From NCBI RefSeq assembly GCF_001434115.1, contig NZ_AZDW01000002.1, positions 1-56,312 on the forward strand: a DNA stretch of 56,312 nucleotides, in the 5' to 3' direction. This DNA is from Levilactobacillus zymae DSM 19395 (GTDB taxonomy: Bacteria; Bacillota; Bacilli; Lactobacillales; Lactobacillaceae). The translations under genes and the position numbers were made by a program. Shown piece after piece: positions 47,071-54,973 of the stretch. Under the pieces are notes generated by a model. The model worked only from the letters and a program-made list of their open reading frames with translations, did no database searches and was not told the origin of the DNA. Position 1 is the first letter of the stretch. Every line of letters begins with the position of its first letter.

Positions 47071-47101
47071 GAGCCTGACGCCTAGCGTCGGGCTCTTTTT
47101 T
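47071..47101 (+). terminator. Rho-independent terminator after the amidase
   Basis: Perfect 11-bp stem GAGCCTGACGC (47071-47081) with complement (47085-47095), then six T. Confidence 0.92.
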
Positions 47102-47293
47102 GATTTACCCCGACCCACTTTTCTCGAAGTGTCTTCGGCCACCTAACCTACTGAGCAAGGCCCCAGCAGATGGTTACCAGCCACAATTATCAGCAGTTAA
47201 TTAATTTTTAGTTATCAGCGGCTAAATTAATGCCGCGTTGGCGTCAAGGTATGGTAGGCTAAAGTTAAACGTTTGGGGGAAGGAAGCGATTGT

Positions 47294-47635
47294 ATGTGGT
47301 TAACCTTGCACTTTTGGACTTGGATTGTGCTGACTTTGTCCGTCCTCATCGGGCTCACACGCCACGCCGAAAAACGGGTCACCCAGTTCCTGCTACTCGC
47401 GCGTTGTGCTTACTTGGTGATGATCATTAGTGGGGTCGTGCTCAGTATTCGAACTTTCGGGCATAACCCTCTTCTGGTCAGCCTCAAGTTCGCGTTGGGG
47501 ATTGGCACCATCGCCTTAATTGAAATCAGTTTTGGCCGCAAAATGGAACGGGACCAGACCCACCTGGTGTACTTCATCATGGGCATCGTGGGCTTGATTA
47601 CGGCCGGGCTAGGCTTAATGCTGGCCTTTAAGTAA
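47294..47635 (+). CDS. YisL/DUF1516 (UPF0344) membrane protein
   Basis: A 113-aa protein of four hydrophobic helices: WTWIVLTLSVLIGL, CAYLVMIISGVVLSI, LVSLKFALGIGTIALIEISF and LVYFIMGIVGLITAGLGLML, the layout of YisL-type membrane proteins of unknown function. ATG 47294 follows GGAAG; an in-frame TTG at 47273 is less likely. It is monocistronic and convergent with the racemase, sharing a bidirectional terminator. Confidence 0.85.
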   Translation: MWLTLHFWTWIVLTLSVLIGLTRHAEKRVTQFLLLARCAYLVMIISGVVLSIRTFGHNPLLVSLKFALGIGTIALIEISFGRKMERDQTHLVYFIMGIVGLITAGLGLMLAFK

Positions 47636-47671
47636 CGCTTAACCGGATTCACCCCCGTTTCTCTGAATCAC

Positions 47672-47714
47672 AAAAGCGCCGCGAGAGAGTTAAACCTCCC
47701 TCGCGACGCTTTTT
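47672..47714. terminator. Bidirectional terminator between yisL-like gene and aspartate racemase
   Basis: Hairpin from AAAAGCGCCGCGAGAGAG (47672-47689) to CTCCCTCGCGACGCTTTTT (47696-47714), with small mismatches. An A-run and a T-run on the two sides let it act in both directions. Confidence 0.85.
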
Positions 47715-47719
47715 GAGTT

Positions 47720-48430
47720 TTACTTTTTCTGGAGAGCCAGCGCCTTTTCCAACGTCCGGTCCACTAAAATGGACTGCCCGTCGGCCACCGGATACGTGGT
47801 TTCGGGCTCCCGTTCGTTGGCTAAGGACAACTCCGTGCAGCCTAAGATGACCACGTCGGCGTGTTGGTCCTCGACCATCTGACGGACGATTCCGTGGAAC
47901 AGTTGCGCGTCCACCGTGTTGTTTTCCTTGATGTCATCGTAAATCAGTTCCATAGTCTGGTTTTCGATGGCTGCCGTTGGCAAGACTGGCGTTAAGCCCG
48001 CACGGTTCAATTCGTCTTCGTAGATCTTATCGGCGATGGTCCCCCGCGTCCCGGTGATTCCGATTCGCTTAGCTGTCGGGTACTTGCGCTGGATTTCCTT
48101 GACCGTTTCGCGCGGCATGTGCAGGATGGGCACGTCCGTTGCCGCCTGTAACTCGTCAAAGAAATAGTGTGCCGTGTTGCAAGGTAAGGTGAAGAATTCC
48201 GGTTTCAATAAGCTCTGTTGCCGGATATCCTCTAACAGACTGGGCAACGGGCTTTCCTGGGTATGGTCCAGGATATAGGTCGTCCGGTCCGGCACCGTGG
48301 CGTGGTTCACCAAGATGTAATTCAAATACTCCTGATCAGCGTGCGCCGGTGTCCGTAAGTTCAACTGGTGCAGGTAACTTTCGGTGGCCATGGTGCCCAT
48401 GCCGCCAATAATCGTAAAGAATTTTTGCAT
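47720..48430 (-). CDS. Aspartate/glutamate racemase family protein, probable aspartate racemase
   Basis: A 236-aa cofactor-independent racemase. The two catalytic cysteines are in FFTLPCNTAHYFF near residue 82 and VVILGCTELSLANE near 190. N-terminal IIGGMGTMATESYLHQLNLRT is the Asp/Glu racemase signature. It starts 6 bp after the stop of the D-aspartate-ligase-like gene and is clearly in its operon, so the job is to supply D-aspartate for the cross-bridge. The family alone would not exclude glutamate, but the context points to aspartate. Ribosome site AAGGGG, 8 bases before ATG. Confidence 0.88.
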   Translation of the reverse strand: MQKFFTIIGGMGTMATESYLHQLNLRTPAHADQEYLNYILVNHATVPDRTTYILDHTQESPLPSLLEDIRQQSLLKPEFFTLPCNTAHYFFDELQAATDVPILHMPRETVKEIQRKYPTAKRIGITGTRGTIADKIYEDELNRAGLTPVLPTAAIENQTMELIYDDIKENNTVDAQLFHGIVRQMVEDQHADVVILGCTELSLANEREPETTYPVADGQSILVDRTLEKALALQKK

Positions 48431-48435
48431 AAGTC

Positions 48436-49695
48436 TTACCCCTTATTTTCCGCAAAGTACTTCTTGAAGTTGACCGTGTAATTGTGTTCCATCCACTTGA
48501 TCAAGGCCCAGCGTTTCAGGTTCATGTCCTGGTCGTAACGGTAAGTCGTACCGTATTGGCCCGCCGCAATCAACTTCAAGGCGCGCTCTTTATCCGCGTT
48601 TTCTCGAGTATACTGCTTAAAGACCTTGACGGGAACCCCCAGCCATAAGGCGTGGTGGTCGGCGTCCTGGTTGCCGTAAACGGTCGGGGCGTCGGTCAAA
48701 CTGTGGGTCACGTAGTCCTTGACCACCCAGTCGGCCAGGTTATAGCCGTTGAGCGTCACGAAGAAGCTACTCCGGCCCTGCCGTAAGTTGATTTCAAACA
48801 ATTTGAAGGACTGGTCGCGCGAATCGTACTTCATGTCGAAGTTGGCGTAACCGGTAAAGTTGATGGCCTCCAAGAACTTTTGGATGTCCTGGTAAATCGT
48901 TTCGTTGTATTCCGGAATGATCGCCACGTAGTTTCCGATGGCCGACGGGGCGCAATCTTCCAGTAAGGGGTGCCCCAGACACATCATCTTGACGTGGTGG
49001 TCTTGGTCCACGTAGGCGTTGAGCACCCGCATGTTACTGTCGTCACCGGGGATGAAGTCCTGCAAGATCAGGTCCGACGTGTAGCCGTTGGTGTAGATCT
49101 TACCCACGATGTCCTTGAACTCGGCTGCCGACTGAATCCGGAAGGCCTTCTTGCGCCCTTCAAAGTGCACGTCGAGCCATTCAACACTGTTGGCGGGCTT
49201 AAGGGCTACCGGGTAGCCAAACGGCTGGTCGATGGGCTCACCGCTGGTCGCTTCGGCCTTGGTGATGATCTTGGTGTGCGGGTACGGTAAACCGTACTGG
49301 TCACAGACCTTGTAGAAGTTTTCCTTGTTGTTCAATTGCCGTAATTGGTCGTAATCGACGTACGGGCAGATGAAGACGTCTTCGAGTTCGGCCTTATGCT
49401 TACTGATCAGCTCAGCGTACCCGTCCCCACACCCAATCAGGATCACGGGTTCGGGATGGTTAGCATAGCGTTCCTTTAATTTACGCATGGTTTCGATCCA
49501 GACGGGATCTTCGTCAAACCCGGGAATCAGTTCCAGGTTGACCACCTTGGTGTAGCGGGTCGGTGCCAATTGAATGCTGGCAAAGGCCTGAACGGGTTGG
49601 TGGTAGAGGTCATAAAACGACCGGGCCATCCCGTAAACGTTAAAGTCACTCCCCAATAAGACTGGGGTAAATTTGACGCCGTTTTTGGTTTCCAT
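48436..49695 (-). CDS. ATP-grasp D-aspartate ligase (peptidoglycan cross-bridge), probable
   Basis: A 419-aa ATP-grasp enzyme. The nucleotide-binding core is visible in PVALKPANSVEWLDVHFEGRKK (about 160), DLILQDFIPGDDSN (about 210) and the metal ligands FKLFEINLRQGRS (about 295, ExN). Length and adjacency to an aspartate racemase match the Asl ligase of Enterococcus faecium and Lactococcus, which adds D-Asp to the epsilon-amine of Lys in the peptidoglycan precursor. ATG 49695 fits the family start (METKNGVKFTPVLLG); a GTG at 49716 would add seven residues and starts within the likely ribosome site GAAGGGA. A long structured leader precedes it. Confidence 0.85.
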   Translation of the reverse strand: METKNGVKFTPVLLGSDFNVYGMARSFYDLYHQPVQAFASIQLAPTRYTKVVNLELIPGFDEDPVWIETMRKLKERYANHPEPVILIGCGDGYAELISKHKAELEDVFICPYVDYDQLRQLNNKENFYKVCDQYGLPYPHTKIITKAEATSGEPIDQPFGYPVALKPANSVEWLDVHFEGRKKAFRIQSAAEFKDIVGKIYTNGYTSDLILQDFIPGDDSNMRVLNAYVDQDHHVKMMCLGHPLLEDCAPSAIGNYVAIIPEYNETIYQDIQKFLEAINFTGYANFDMKYDSRDQSFKLFEINLRQGRSSFFVTLNGYNLADWVVKDYVTHSLTDAPTVYGNQDADHHALWLGVPVKVFKQYTRENADKERALKLIAAGQYGTTYRYDQDMNLKRWALIKWMEHNYTVNFKKYFAENKG

Positions 49696-49938
49696 AACTA
49701 AACAAAGTCCCTTCACAACTACTTACGCAACGTTTGCGGTTGCTGATTTTTTTATACTATTATTGATGCGTGGTCCCTCTTGAGATAATCCCGGTAGCGC
49801 TGAGTCCCGGATGAAGCCGATTAGCCCGCCGTTTACTGTGAACCACGCAGGGGGGCAATTCGTCAGCGGTTTTGCCGCCGCAAACGCCCTCCTTCGAACC
49901 TACCACAACTCTTTAACAGAATCGATAGTTATGCTCAA
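49696..49938 (-). promoter_or_regulatory. Promoter and long structured 5' leader of the D-aspartate ligase operon
   Basis: The minus strand has -35 TTGAGC (49933-49938) and extended -10 TGTTAAAGA (49910-49918), 17 bases apart. A leader of about 200 nt follows. It can form a stem GGAGGGC/GCCCCCC enclosing GCGG...CCGC (about 49850-49892), then a 10-bp stem TGCGTGGTTC/GGACCACGCA (ends about 49852 and 49765) closing an 85-nt domain that contains further GC-rich hairpins (ATCCGG...CCGGGAT). No U-tract terminator follows. I do not recognise a riboswitch class. It is not a canonical T-box. Confidence 0.5.
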
Positions 49939-49998
49939 AAAATACTTTTTCCTAATAAACAAAGTGCACCTCACCGGTTAACCCGGTGCGGGATCATT

Positions 49999-50045
49999 CA
50001 AAAAAATCAAGGTTGTTAGCGGACGAGTCCAATAACAACCTTGAT
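49999..50045 (-). terminator. Rho-independent terminator after asnB
   Basis: Perfect 13-bp arms 50006-50018 and 50033-50045 with a 14-base loop, then a U-run on the minus strand (A-run 49999-50006). It separates asnB from the ligase operon. Confidence 0.92.
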
Positions 50046-50080
50046 CGTTAGTGGCGCAACTCTACGTCGTCGCCGATTAT

Positions 50081-51961
50081 TTAGATTTGGGTCCGGTGCA
50101 CCAGATCCACCGTCTTGGCCGTGGTGTCTTCTGGGAAGTACACTTCGTACCAGAGGATAAACGTGTAGATGGTGAAGATCTTTTGCATGCTGGACTTACC
50201 GTTGATGTGTTCGTGTAAGATGTCCATCAAGGCATCGGTGTTGAAGAACTTGTGGGCCACGTCGGAATTGAAGGCTTCAATGATCCGGGACTTGTAAGGT
50301 TCTTCCTTGATCCAGGTCGCGATTGGGGATGGAAAGCCCATCTTTTCCTTCTTGGCAACCCGTTCTGGCAGTTCGGCTTCGGCTGCGGTCCGCAGGGAAA
50401 TCTTGGTTTCGTCCGCGTGAATCCGCGTCTTGACCGGCATGGTGGCCGCAAATTTCGCGACTTCCTTGTCCACCAGTGGCGTCCGCACTTCTAGTGAGTT
50501 CGCCATACTCATCCGGTCGGCCTTGTGTAAGATATCGTAAGGTAACCAGGTGTTAATGTCGAAGTATTGCATCTGCGTCATTTCGTCTAAGCCCTTCACG
50601 TCATCGAAGAGGTGTTGGGTGTAGGCCCCGGCGTCTTGGTTCAACTTCGGGTTCTTCAGGATCTTGTTTCGATCGTGATAGTCGAAGACGTAGTTGACCC
50701 GGTAGTACCGTTCGCTTAACGGCTCAGCCCCCCGGACTAAGAACCGGCGACCGTGGAACCGTGGCAAGCGTTCGGCAATCGCGCCTAAGCCCTTCCGAAT
50801 CGGCTTAGGGACCCACTTTTGGTAACGTTCGAACGGAATGGCTTCCAAGTAGGTGTTGTAGCCCCCGAAGAATTCGTCGGCCCCTTCACCGGACAAGGCC
50901 ACCTTCACGCTCTTGCGCGTCCCCTTAGACAGGTAGTACAGCTGCATAGCCGATGGGTTGGATAACGGTTCGTCCATGTAGTACATGATGGTTGGTAGGA
51001 TATCGAAGTAGTCGTCACCGGTCATGTACAGTGGCGTGTTCTTCTGCTTGATTTCCTTGGCAAATTCCGTGGACCAACTCAATTCACTGTACTTGGAGTT
51101 CTTGAACCCTAAGGAGAAGGATTGGATTGGCTTTAGCTTGGACGCTTCGTTCAGCACGTAGGATGAATCGATCCCGCTGGATAAGAAACTCCCCACTTCC
51201 ACGTCGGCGATCATGTGGGCCTTCACGGATTCGTCGACGATGCCGCGAATCTTCTTGGCGTCGCCTTCGACCGTTTGGCTGTTGTCGATGTGGTCGTAAC
51301 TGAACTTGAAGTACCGGTGCGTTTCCGTCTTGCCCGCCTTGTGTAAGAAGTATTGGCCTGGTAGCACCTTGTAGACGTGCTTGAACATGGTGTCACGCGA
51401 CGGGATAAATTCAAAACTCAGGTGAATCGGTAAGAGTTCTTCGTTAAATTCCTTCTTGAAGTTCGGGTGTTCCAAGAACGCCTTGATTTCGGAGCCCCAC
51501 AAGAAGGTGTCGCCATCGTCGTAGTAGTATAGCGGCTTAATCCCAAAATGGTCGCGGGCGCCGAACACTTCGTTTTTAGTCTTGTCGTAGATCACGAAGG
51601 CGAACATCCCCCGTAACCGGTCGAGCAACTTGGGCCCCCAAGCGTCGTAACCGTGAATCAAGACTTCGGAATCCACATCCGTTTTGAATTCGTAACCTAA
51701 TTTTTGCAGGTCAGCCCGAATTTCCTGGTAGTTATAGATTTCACCATTAAAGGTCAAAACCTTGGTTTGGTCCCGGTTGTACATCGGTTGCTTCCCGTGA
51801 GCTAAGTCAATGATTGACAACCGCCGGAACCCCATAACAGCTTGATCATCGCTGAAGTAGGCCTCGTCATCGGGCCCCCGGTGTTTGATGCGATCCGCCA
51901 TATCGTTGATGGTATTAGCGGGAACATCCTTTTGGTTCACATAACCAACGAATCCACACAT
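50081..51961 (-). CDS. asnB: Glutamine-dependent asparagine synthetase family protein (AsnB/AsnH)
   Basis: A 626-aa amidotransferase. The N-terminal class II glutaminase domain begins MCGFVGYVNQ (Cys2 is the nucleophile). The synthetase domain has the PPi loop SFLSSGIDSSYVLNEA near residue 255, where most enzymes have SGGxDSS, and SGEGADEFFGGYNTYLEA near 355. It could make free asparagine or, as AsnH in Lactococcus and AsnB1 in Lactobacillus plantarum, amidate peptidoglycan. The position directly upstream of D-Asp ligase and racemase, on the same strand, makes amidation of the D-Asp bridge a real possibility. Start ATG 51961, with AAAGGGG upstream. Its own terminator follows. Confidence 0.9.
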   Translation of the reverse strand: MCGFVGYVNQKDVPANTINDMADRIKHRGPDDEAYFSDDQAVMGFRRLSIIDLAHGKQPMYNRDQTKVLTFNGEIYNYQEIRADLQKLGYEFKTDVDSEVLIHGYDAWGPKLLDRLRGMFAFVIYDKTKNEVFGARDHFGIKPLYYYDDGDTFLWGSEIKAFLEHPNFKKEFNEELLPIHLSFEFIPSRDTMFKHVYKVLPGQYFLHKAGKTETHRYFKFSYDHIDNSQTVEGDAKKIRGIVDESVKAHMIADVEVGSFLSSGIDSSYVLNEASKLKPIQSFSLGFKNSKYSELSWSTEFAKEIKQKNTPLYMTGDDYFDILPTIMYYMDEPLSNPSAMQLYYLSKGTRKSVKVALSGEGADEFFGGYNTYLEAIPFERYQKWVPKPIRKGLGAIAERLPRFHGRRFLVRGAEPLSERYYRVNYVFDYHDRNKILKNPKLNQDAGAYTQHLFDDVKGLDEMTQMQYFDINTWLPYDILHKADRMSMANSLEVRTPLVDKEVAKFAATMPVKTRIHADETKISLRTAAEAELPERVAKKEKMGFPSPIATWIKEEPYKSRIIEAFNSDVAHKFFNTDALMDILHEHINGKSSMQKIFTIYTFILWYEVYFPEDTTAKTVDLVHRTQI

Positions 51962-52030
51962 GTGCGTATCCCCTTTTGAATTTAATCTGTCTGTTGTTAC
52001 TCTAAGCCTCTATTGAAACACAACACTCAT

Positions 52031-52052
52031 CATTTTAGCAAATTTAATTTGC
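52031..52052 (-). promoter_or_regulatory. asnB promoter with palindromic operator candidate
   Basis: Minus-strand extended -10 TGCTAAAAT overlaps the palindrome GCAAATTTAATTTGC (52038-52052, 7-bp arms around one base). The promoter of the Crp/Fnr gene at about 52858-52872 has the near-identical TAAGTTTGCTAAAAT. The palindrome may be a repressor site or just AT-rich promoter sequence. Confidence 0.45.
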
Positions 52053-52118
52053 GAATACCATCATCTCATGGATTCTTTACCAGACCGTTAATATCTTGTG
52101 CCGCCCCGTCCACCGGGC

Positions 52119-52823
52119 TTACTGTGGGGCGAGCGCTTGGAGCTTAGCCGCGTCTACCACGCGAATCTCCCGGCGGCCACTGGTGACAATGGCCCCCGCC
52201 ATCACCAGTTGTTTAAGCTTACGACTCAGCGATTCCGGGGTCATCCCCAGATACGCCGCCAAATCCTGCTTGCTCATGGGTAACGTCAGCGCCGTGGCCT
52301 TCCCCTGGCTCAGGTCCATCAAATACCCGGCCAATCGGGGTAACGCATCGGGAATTGCCAGTAAGGTGGCTTGGTGTTCGGCACTCTTCAGCCGGACCGC
52401 CAACGCGCTCAATAGCGACAACGCCAGCGGGGGCATCCGCTGGATTAGCGTGGTCAGTGCGTCTCGCGAAATCGTGCAAAGCTCCGTGGTCTGGGTGGCT
52501 TCGGCGTAGTTGCTGTGAATTTCATCGGTGAACAGGGCGATCTCGCCGATGAAGTCGCCAGGATTCAACACCCGTAAGACCCGTTCCTTACCATCGTCGG
52601 CCAGGTGATACAGCCGGACCTGCCCGGCGTTAACGATGTACAGCGTCTGGGAAACCTCGTCGGGCCGAAAGACGGTCTGCCCCTTCTTGGCGTGAATCGG
52701 CCGGGTCACTTCGGCGACCGAGGTCAGTTGGGGTTGCGCGAGTTGCTGGAAAATCGGCACCCCCGAGACGCATTCCAACTCACGGGCCAATGAATGATGA
52801 TGTTCCGCTACGTGTTCTACCAT
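52119..52823 (-). CDS. Crp/Fnr-family transcriptional regulator (Flp-like)
   Basis: A 234-aa regulator. The cyclic-nucleotide-type sensor barrel covers about 25-135 (GQVRLYHLADDGKERVLRVLNPGDFIGEIALF), the dimerisation helix about 136-160, and the HTH domain about 165-225 (MSKQDLAAYLGMTPESLSRKLKQLV). It has only two cysteines, Cys18 and Cys116, and no Fe-S cluster-type Cys group. This resembles the redox-switch pair Cys5/Cys112 of Lactobacillus casei Flp. ATG 52823 follows AAAGGA by 10 bases. It is divergent from pepD and lies upstream of asnB on the same strand. Targets are not determinable. Confidence 0.88.
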   Translation of the reverse strand: MVEHVAEHHHSLARELECVSGVPIFQQLAQPQLTSVAEVTRPIHAKKGQTVFRPDEVSQTLYIVNAGQVRLYHLADDGKERVLRVLNPGDFIGEIALFTDEIHSNYAEATQTTELCTISRDALTTLIQRMPPLALSLLSALAVRLKSAEHQATLLAIPDALPRLAGYLMDLSQGKATALTLPMSKQDLAAYLGMTPESLSRKLKQLVMAGAIVTSGRREIRVVDAAKLQALAPQ

Positions 52824-52973
52824 TATCTTGCCGTCCTTTCTGTCAATCCAACCCCTATTTTAGCAAACTTAGTGCGAAAGCTGCGCAAATATGTTCCGGT
52901 TTAAAAGTGTGCTATATTAGGGTTAACTTTGGGAAGCGTGGGCTTTCGCGCTTCCCCCTCAGGAGGAATTCTT

Positions 52974-54380
52974 GTGACTCGTCAAACGCATCAAGCCTGC
53001 ACGTCCTTTCTAGCCGGCAAACTCGCCACCCTCGATGGTAGTACCCTTATCGCCCGCAACGAAGACAATTCGGTCGCCATCTGGCCCAAGCGTACCCTGG
53101 TCCATCCGGAAAACGAAGCCCGCGACCTGCACTTCGTCTCAAAAAATAACGGGTTTACCACCACGCTACCGGCCACGGCCGCCCAGTACACCGCCGTCCC
53201 CGACAGCGATCCGCGCGAGGGCGACTACGGCGAAAGTGGCATCAACGGCCACCAGGTCGCCATGAGTGCCACCGAGAGCGCCTACACCAACAGCCGCGTC
53301 TTAGGGGTCGATCCCCTGATTGCCGACGGGATTGCCGAAGACGCCATGCTGACGGTGGTCCTGCCGTACGTGGACTCCGCGCGAGCCGGCATCCAACGCC
53401 TCGGCCACCTAGTCAGCACGCTGGGGGCCGCCGAAACCAACGGCGTTTTGTTTAGTGACCTCAACGACGTCTGGTACATGGAGATCCTCAGTGGTCACCA
53501 CTGGGTCGCTCAGCGGATTCCCGACGACGCCTACGCGGTGGTCGCTAACCAACTAGCCATCGAGGACGTCGACTTCGACAGCCCCGACTTTTTGACCTCG
53601 CCCAACCTCCGTCAATTCGTCCAAGGCCACCGGTTAAACCCGGACGGCGGGCGCTTCAACTCCCGTCACATCTTCGGCACCCATAGCGACCAGGACGCCC
53701 ACTACAACACCCCGCGGGTCTGGTTCGGCCATCACCTGTTGACGCCCAGCGCCTTCGAGGAACCCACCAGTATGGATCTGCCCTTCATCCAACACGCCGA
53801 ACGTAAAATCGGCCTGGACGACGTGGCCGCCATTCTGGGCTCACACTACGCCGAAACGCCTTACGATCCGTTGGGCACCGGCAGTCCGGCCGACAAAACC
53901 AAGTTTCGGGCGATCGGTCTGGCCCGAACCGAAAACAGCCATCTCCTGCAACTGCGACGCGACGTCACGCCGCAGCGGGCCGGCATCATCTGGCAAGCCT
54001 TCGGCAATCCCGCCTTCAATCCCTACGTCCCGTTCTTCGCGGCCGGCGATCAACTGGCTCCGGCCTACGCGGCGACGAACCCGACTTACAGCGCCACCAA
54101 CCCCTACTGGCAGGCCAAGTTATTAGAAGTGCTGAGCGAAGCGCACTATCATCAAAACCGGGCGTTATTGGCCGATTTTCTGAAAACCAGTCAAAGCCAA
54201 GGCTTCCAACGGGTCGCCGCGGGTGATCAGCTCGCCGCCCCGTCCGCCCACGACCTGGGCACCTTTAACGCCGCGACCGCCGAAGCCTTTGCGACCGCCC
54301 TTCAGGCCCAAATCGGGCGCCTGGTCCAGGCCAACGCCGAACAATCCGCATTATCGTTTACCATGGACGAGAATTTGTAA
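52974..54380 (+). CDS. pepD: C69-family dipeptidase (PepD)
   Basis: A 468-aa N-terminal-nucleophile hydrolase that splits dipeptides. The N-terminus TRQTHQACTSFLAGKLATLDGSTLIARNED carries the nucleophile Cys (about residue 8) and the family signature. Middle motifs ESGINGHQVAMSATES and WYMEILSGHHWVAQRIPDD are typical. Length fits lactobacillar PepD (about 470 aa). The start is GTG 52974 with AGGAGG 7 bases upstream; a longer frame to 52929 lacks a ribosome site. Monocistronic, cytoplasmic, divergent from the Crp/Fnr regulator, which might control it. Confidence 0.93.
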   Translation: MTRQTHQACTSFLAGKLATLDGSTLIARNEDNSVAIWPKRTLVHPENEARDLHFVSKNNGFTTTLPATAAQYTAVPDSDPREGDYGESGINGHQVAMSATESAYTNSRVLGVDPLIADGIAEDAMLTVVLPYVDSARAGIQRLGHLVSTLGAAETNGVLFSDLNDVWYMEILSGHHWVAQRIPDDAYAVVANQLAIEDVDFDSPDFLTSPNLRQFVQGHRLNPDGGRFNSRHIFGTHSDQDAHYNTPRVWFGHHLLTPSAFEEPTSMDLPFIQHAERKIGLDDVAAILGSHYAETPYDPLGTGSPADKTKFRAIGLARTENSHLLQLRRDVTPQRAGIIWQAFGNPAFNPYVPFFAAGDQLAPAYAATNPTYSATNPYWQAKLLEVLSEAHYHQNRALLADFLKTSQSQGFQRVAAGDQLAAPSAHDLGTFNAATAEAFATALQAQIGRLVQANAEQSALSFTMDENL

Positions 54381-54408
54381 ATTGATATCGTTTTCATGAC
54401 GGATGCGG

Positions 54409-54414
54409 TATAAT
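54409..54414 (+). promoter_or_regulatory. -10 element before small conserved gene
   Basis: TATAAT, 36 bases before ATG 54450. The only -35-like TTGATA lies 21 bases upstream, which is too far to be convincing. Confidence 0.5.
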
Positions 54415-54449
54415 AAAGCTAGAACCTGATCCTGAAAGGAATGATTGTG

Positions 54450-54686
54450 ATGGATGAAGTGGTACTTTTCAATCCCGGCGACTCTATTGGTAACTTCCAC
54501 GATTACAACGAGGCCATTCAAACGGCGCAGATCTATCGGGACCGGCACCTGGACTCGGGGCACGTTCTGGTGGTGAAGAGCCAAAAGGGCGAACCGTCCT
54601 TCGATATTTTCTTGGCGGAACAAAAGCTCAACGACACCAACGTCAAGGCCTCGAAGAAGTATACCGTGTCAAAGGAAATTAACTAG
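54450..54686 (+). CDS. Small conserved protein of unknown function
   Basis: A 78-aa soluble protein (MDEVVLFNPGDSIGNFHDYNEA...). No membrane segment or cysteine. The layout of strands and helices (HVLVVKSQKGEPSFDIFLAEQ) suggests a compact alpha/beta fold. ATG 54450 is chosen because AAGGA lies 9 bases upstream; the ATG at 54441 directly touches that site. It has its own -10 and a strong terminator, so it is probably a real, independently expressed gene. Function unknown. Confidence 0.75.
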   Translation: MDEVVLFNPGDSIGNFHDYNEAIQTAQIYRDRHLDSGHVLVVKSQKGEPSFDIFLAEQKLNDTNVKASKKYTVSKEIN

Positions 54687-54695
54687 TGAATACGC

Positions 54696-54728
54696 AAAGC
54701 GCCGTGGTCATTGCCGCGGCGCTTTTTT
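54696..54728 (+). terminator. Rho-independent terminator after the 78-aa gene
   Basis: 12-bp stem AAAGCGCCGTGG (54696-54707) with CCGCGGCGCTTT (54714-54725), one G-U pair, then a T-run to 54728. Confidence 0.9.
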
Positions 54729-54790
54729 GTGGCTCACGCTGAACACGCTGAAATCGTGAAATGATTAACGGCAGTCTCTTTCCTAAAACT

Positions 54791-54927
54791 AAAAATGGAA
54801 GTATAGTTCCTGAAATATAAAAATATATGAAAAATGGAAGTATAGTTCCTGAAATCCTAATATAGGTTCATTTTGGAATCATACTTTTAAAATTACGAAA
54901 ATGTTGTTAAAATGGAAGTATACTTTT
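54791..54927. repeat. Array of short palindromic repeats upstream of the AAA ATPase gene
   Basis: Two identical 26-bp copies at 54791-54816 and 54830-54855 (39-bp period) begin AAAAATGGAAGTATAGTTCC. A partial third copy is at 54909-54922 (AAAATGGAAGTATA), running into a perfect AAGTATACTT palindrome. A degenerate inverted copy lies near 54872-54888 (TTTGGAATCATACTTTT). The core GGAAGTATAGTTCC is nearly palindromic. It looks like a multi-site operator or promoter array for the gene at 54974, in an AT-rich stretch. Confidence 0.75.
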
Positions 54928-54973
54928 ATTTTTGAATAAGCCTTGCCTACTTATGGTTGAAAGGGGTTGCCCA

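Noticed and set aside
49696-49900. T-box riboswitch before the D-aspartate ligase
   Set aside because: GAGGGACCACGC looks superficially like a T-box core, but the TGG bulge sequence and a following terminator are missing, and ACCACGCA pairs with an upstream arm instead.
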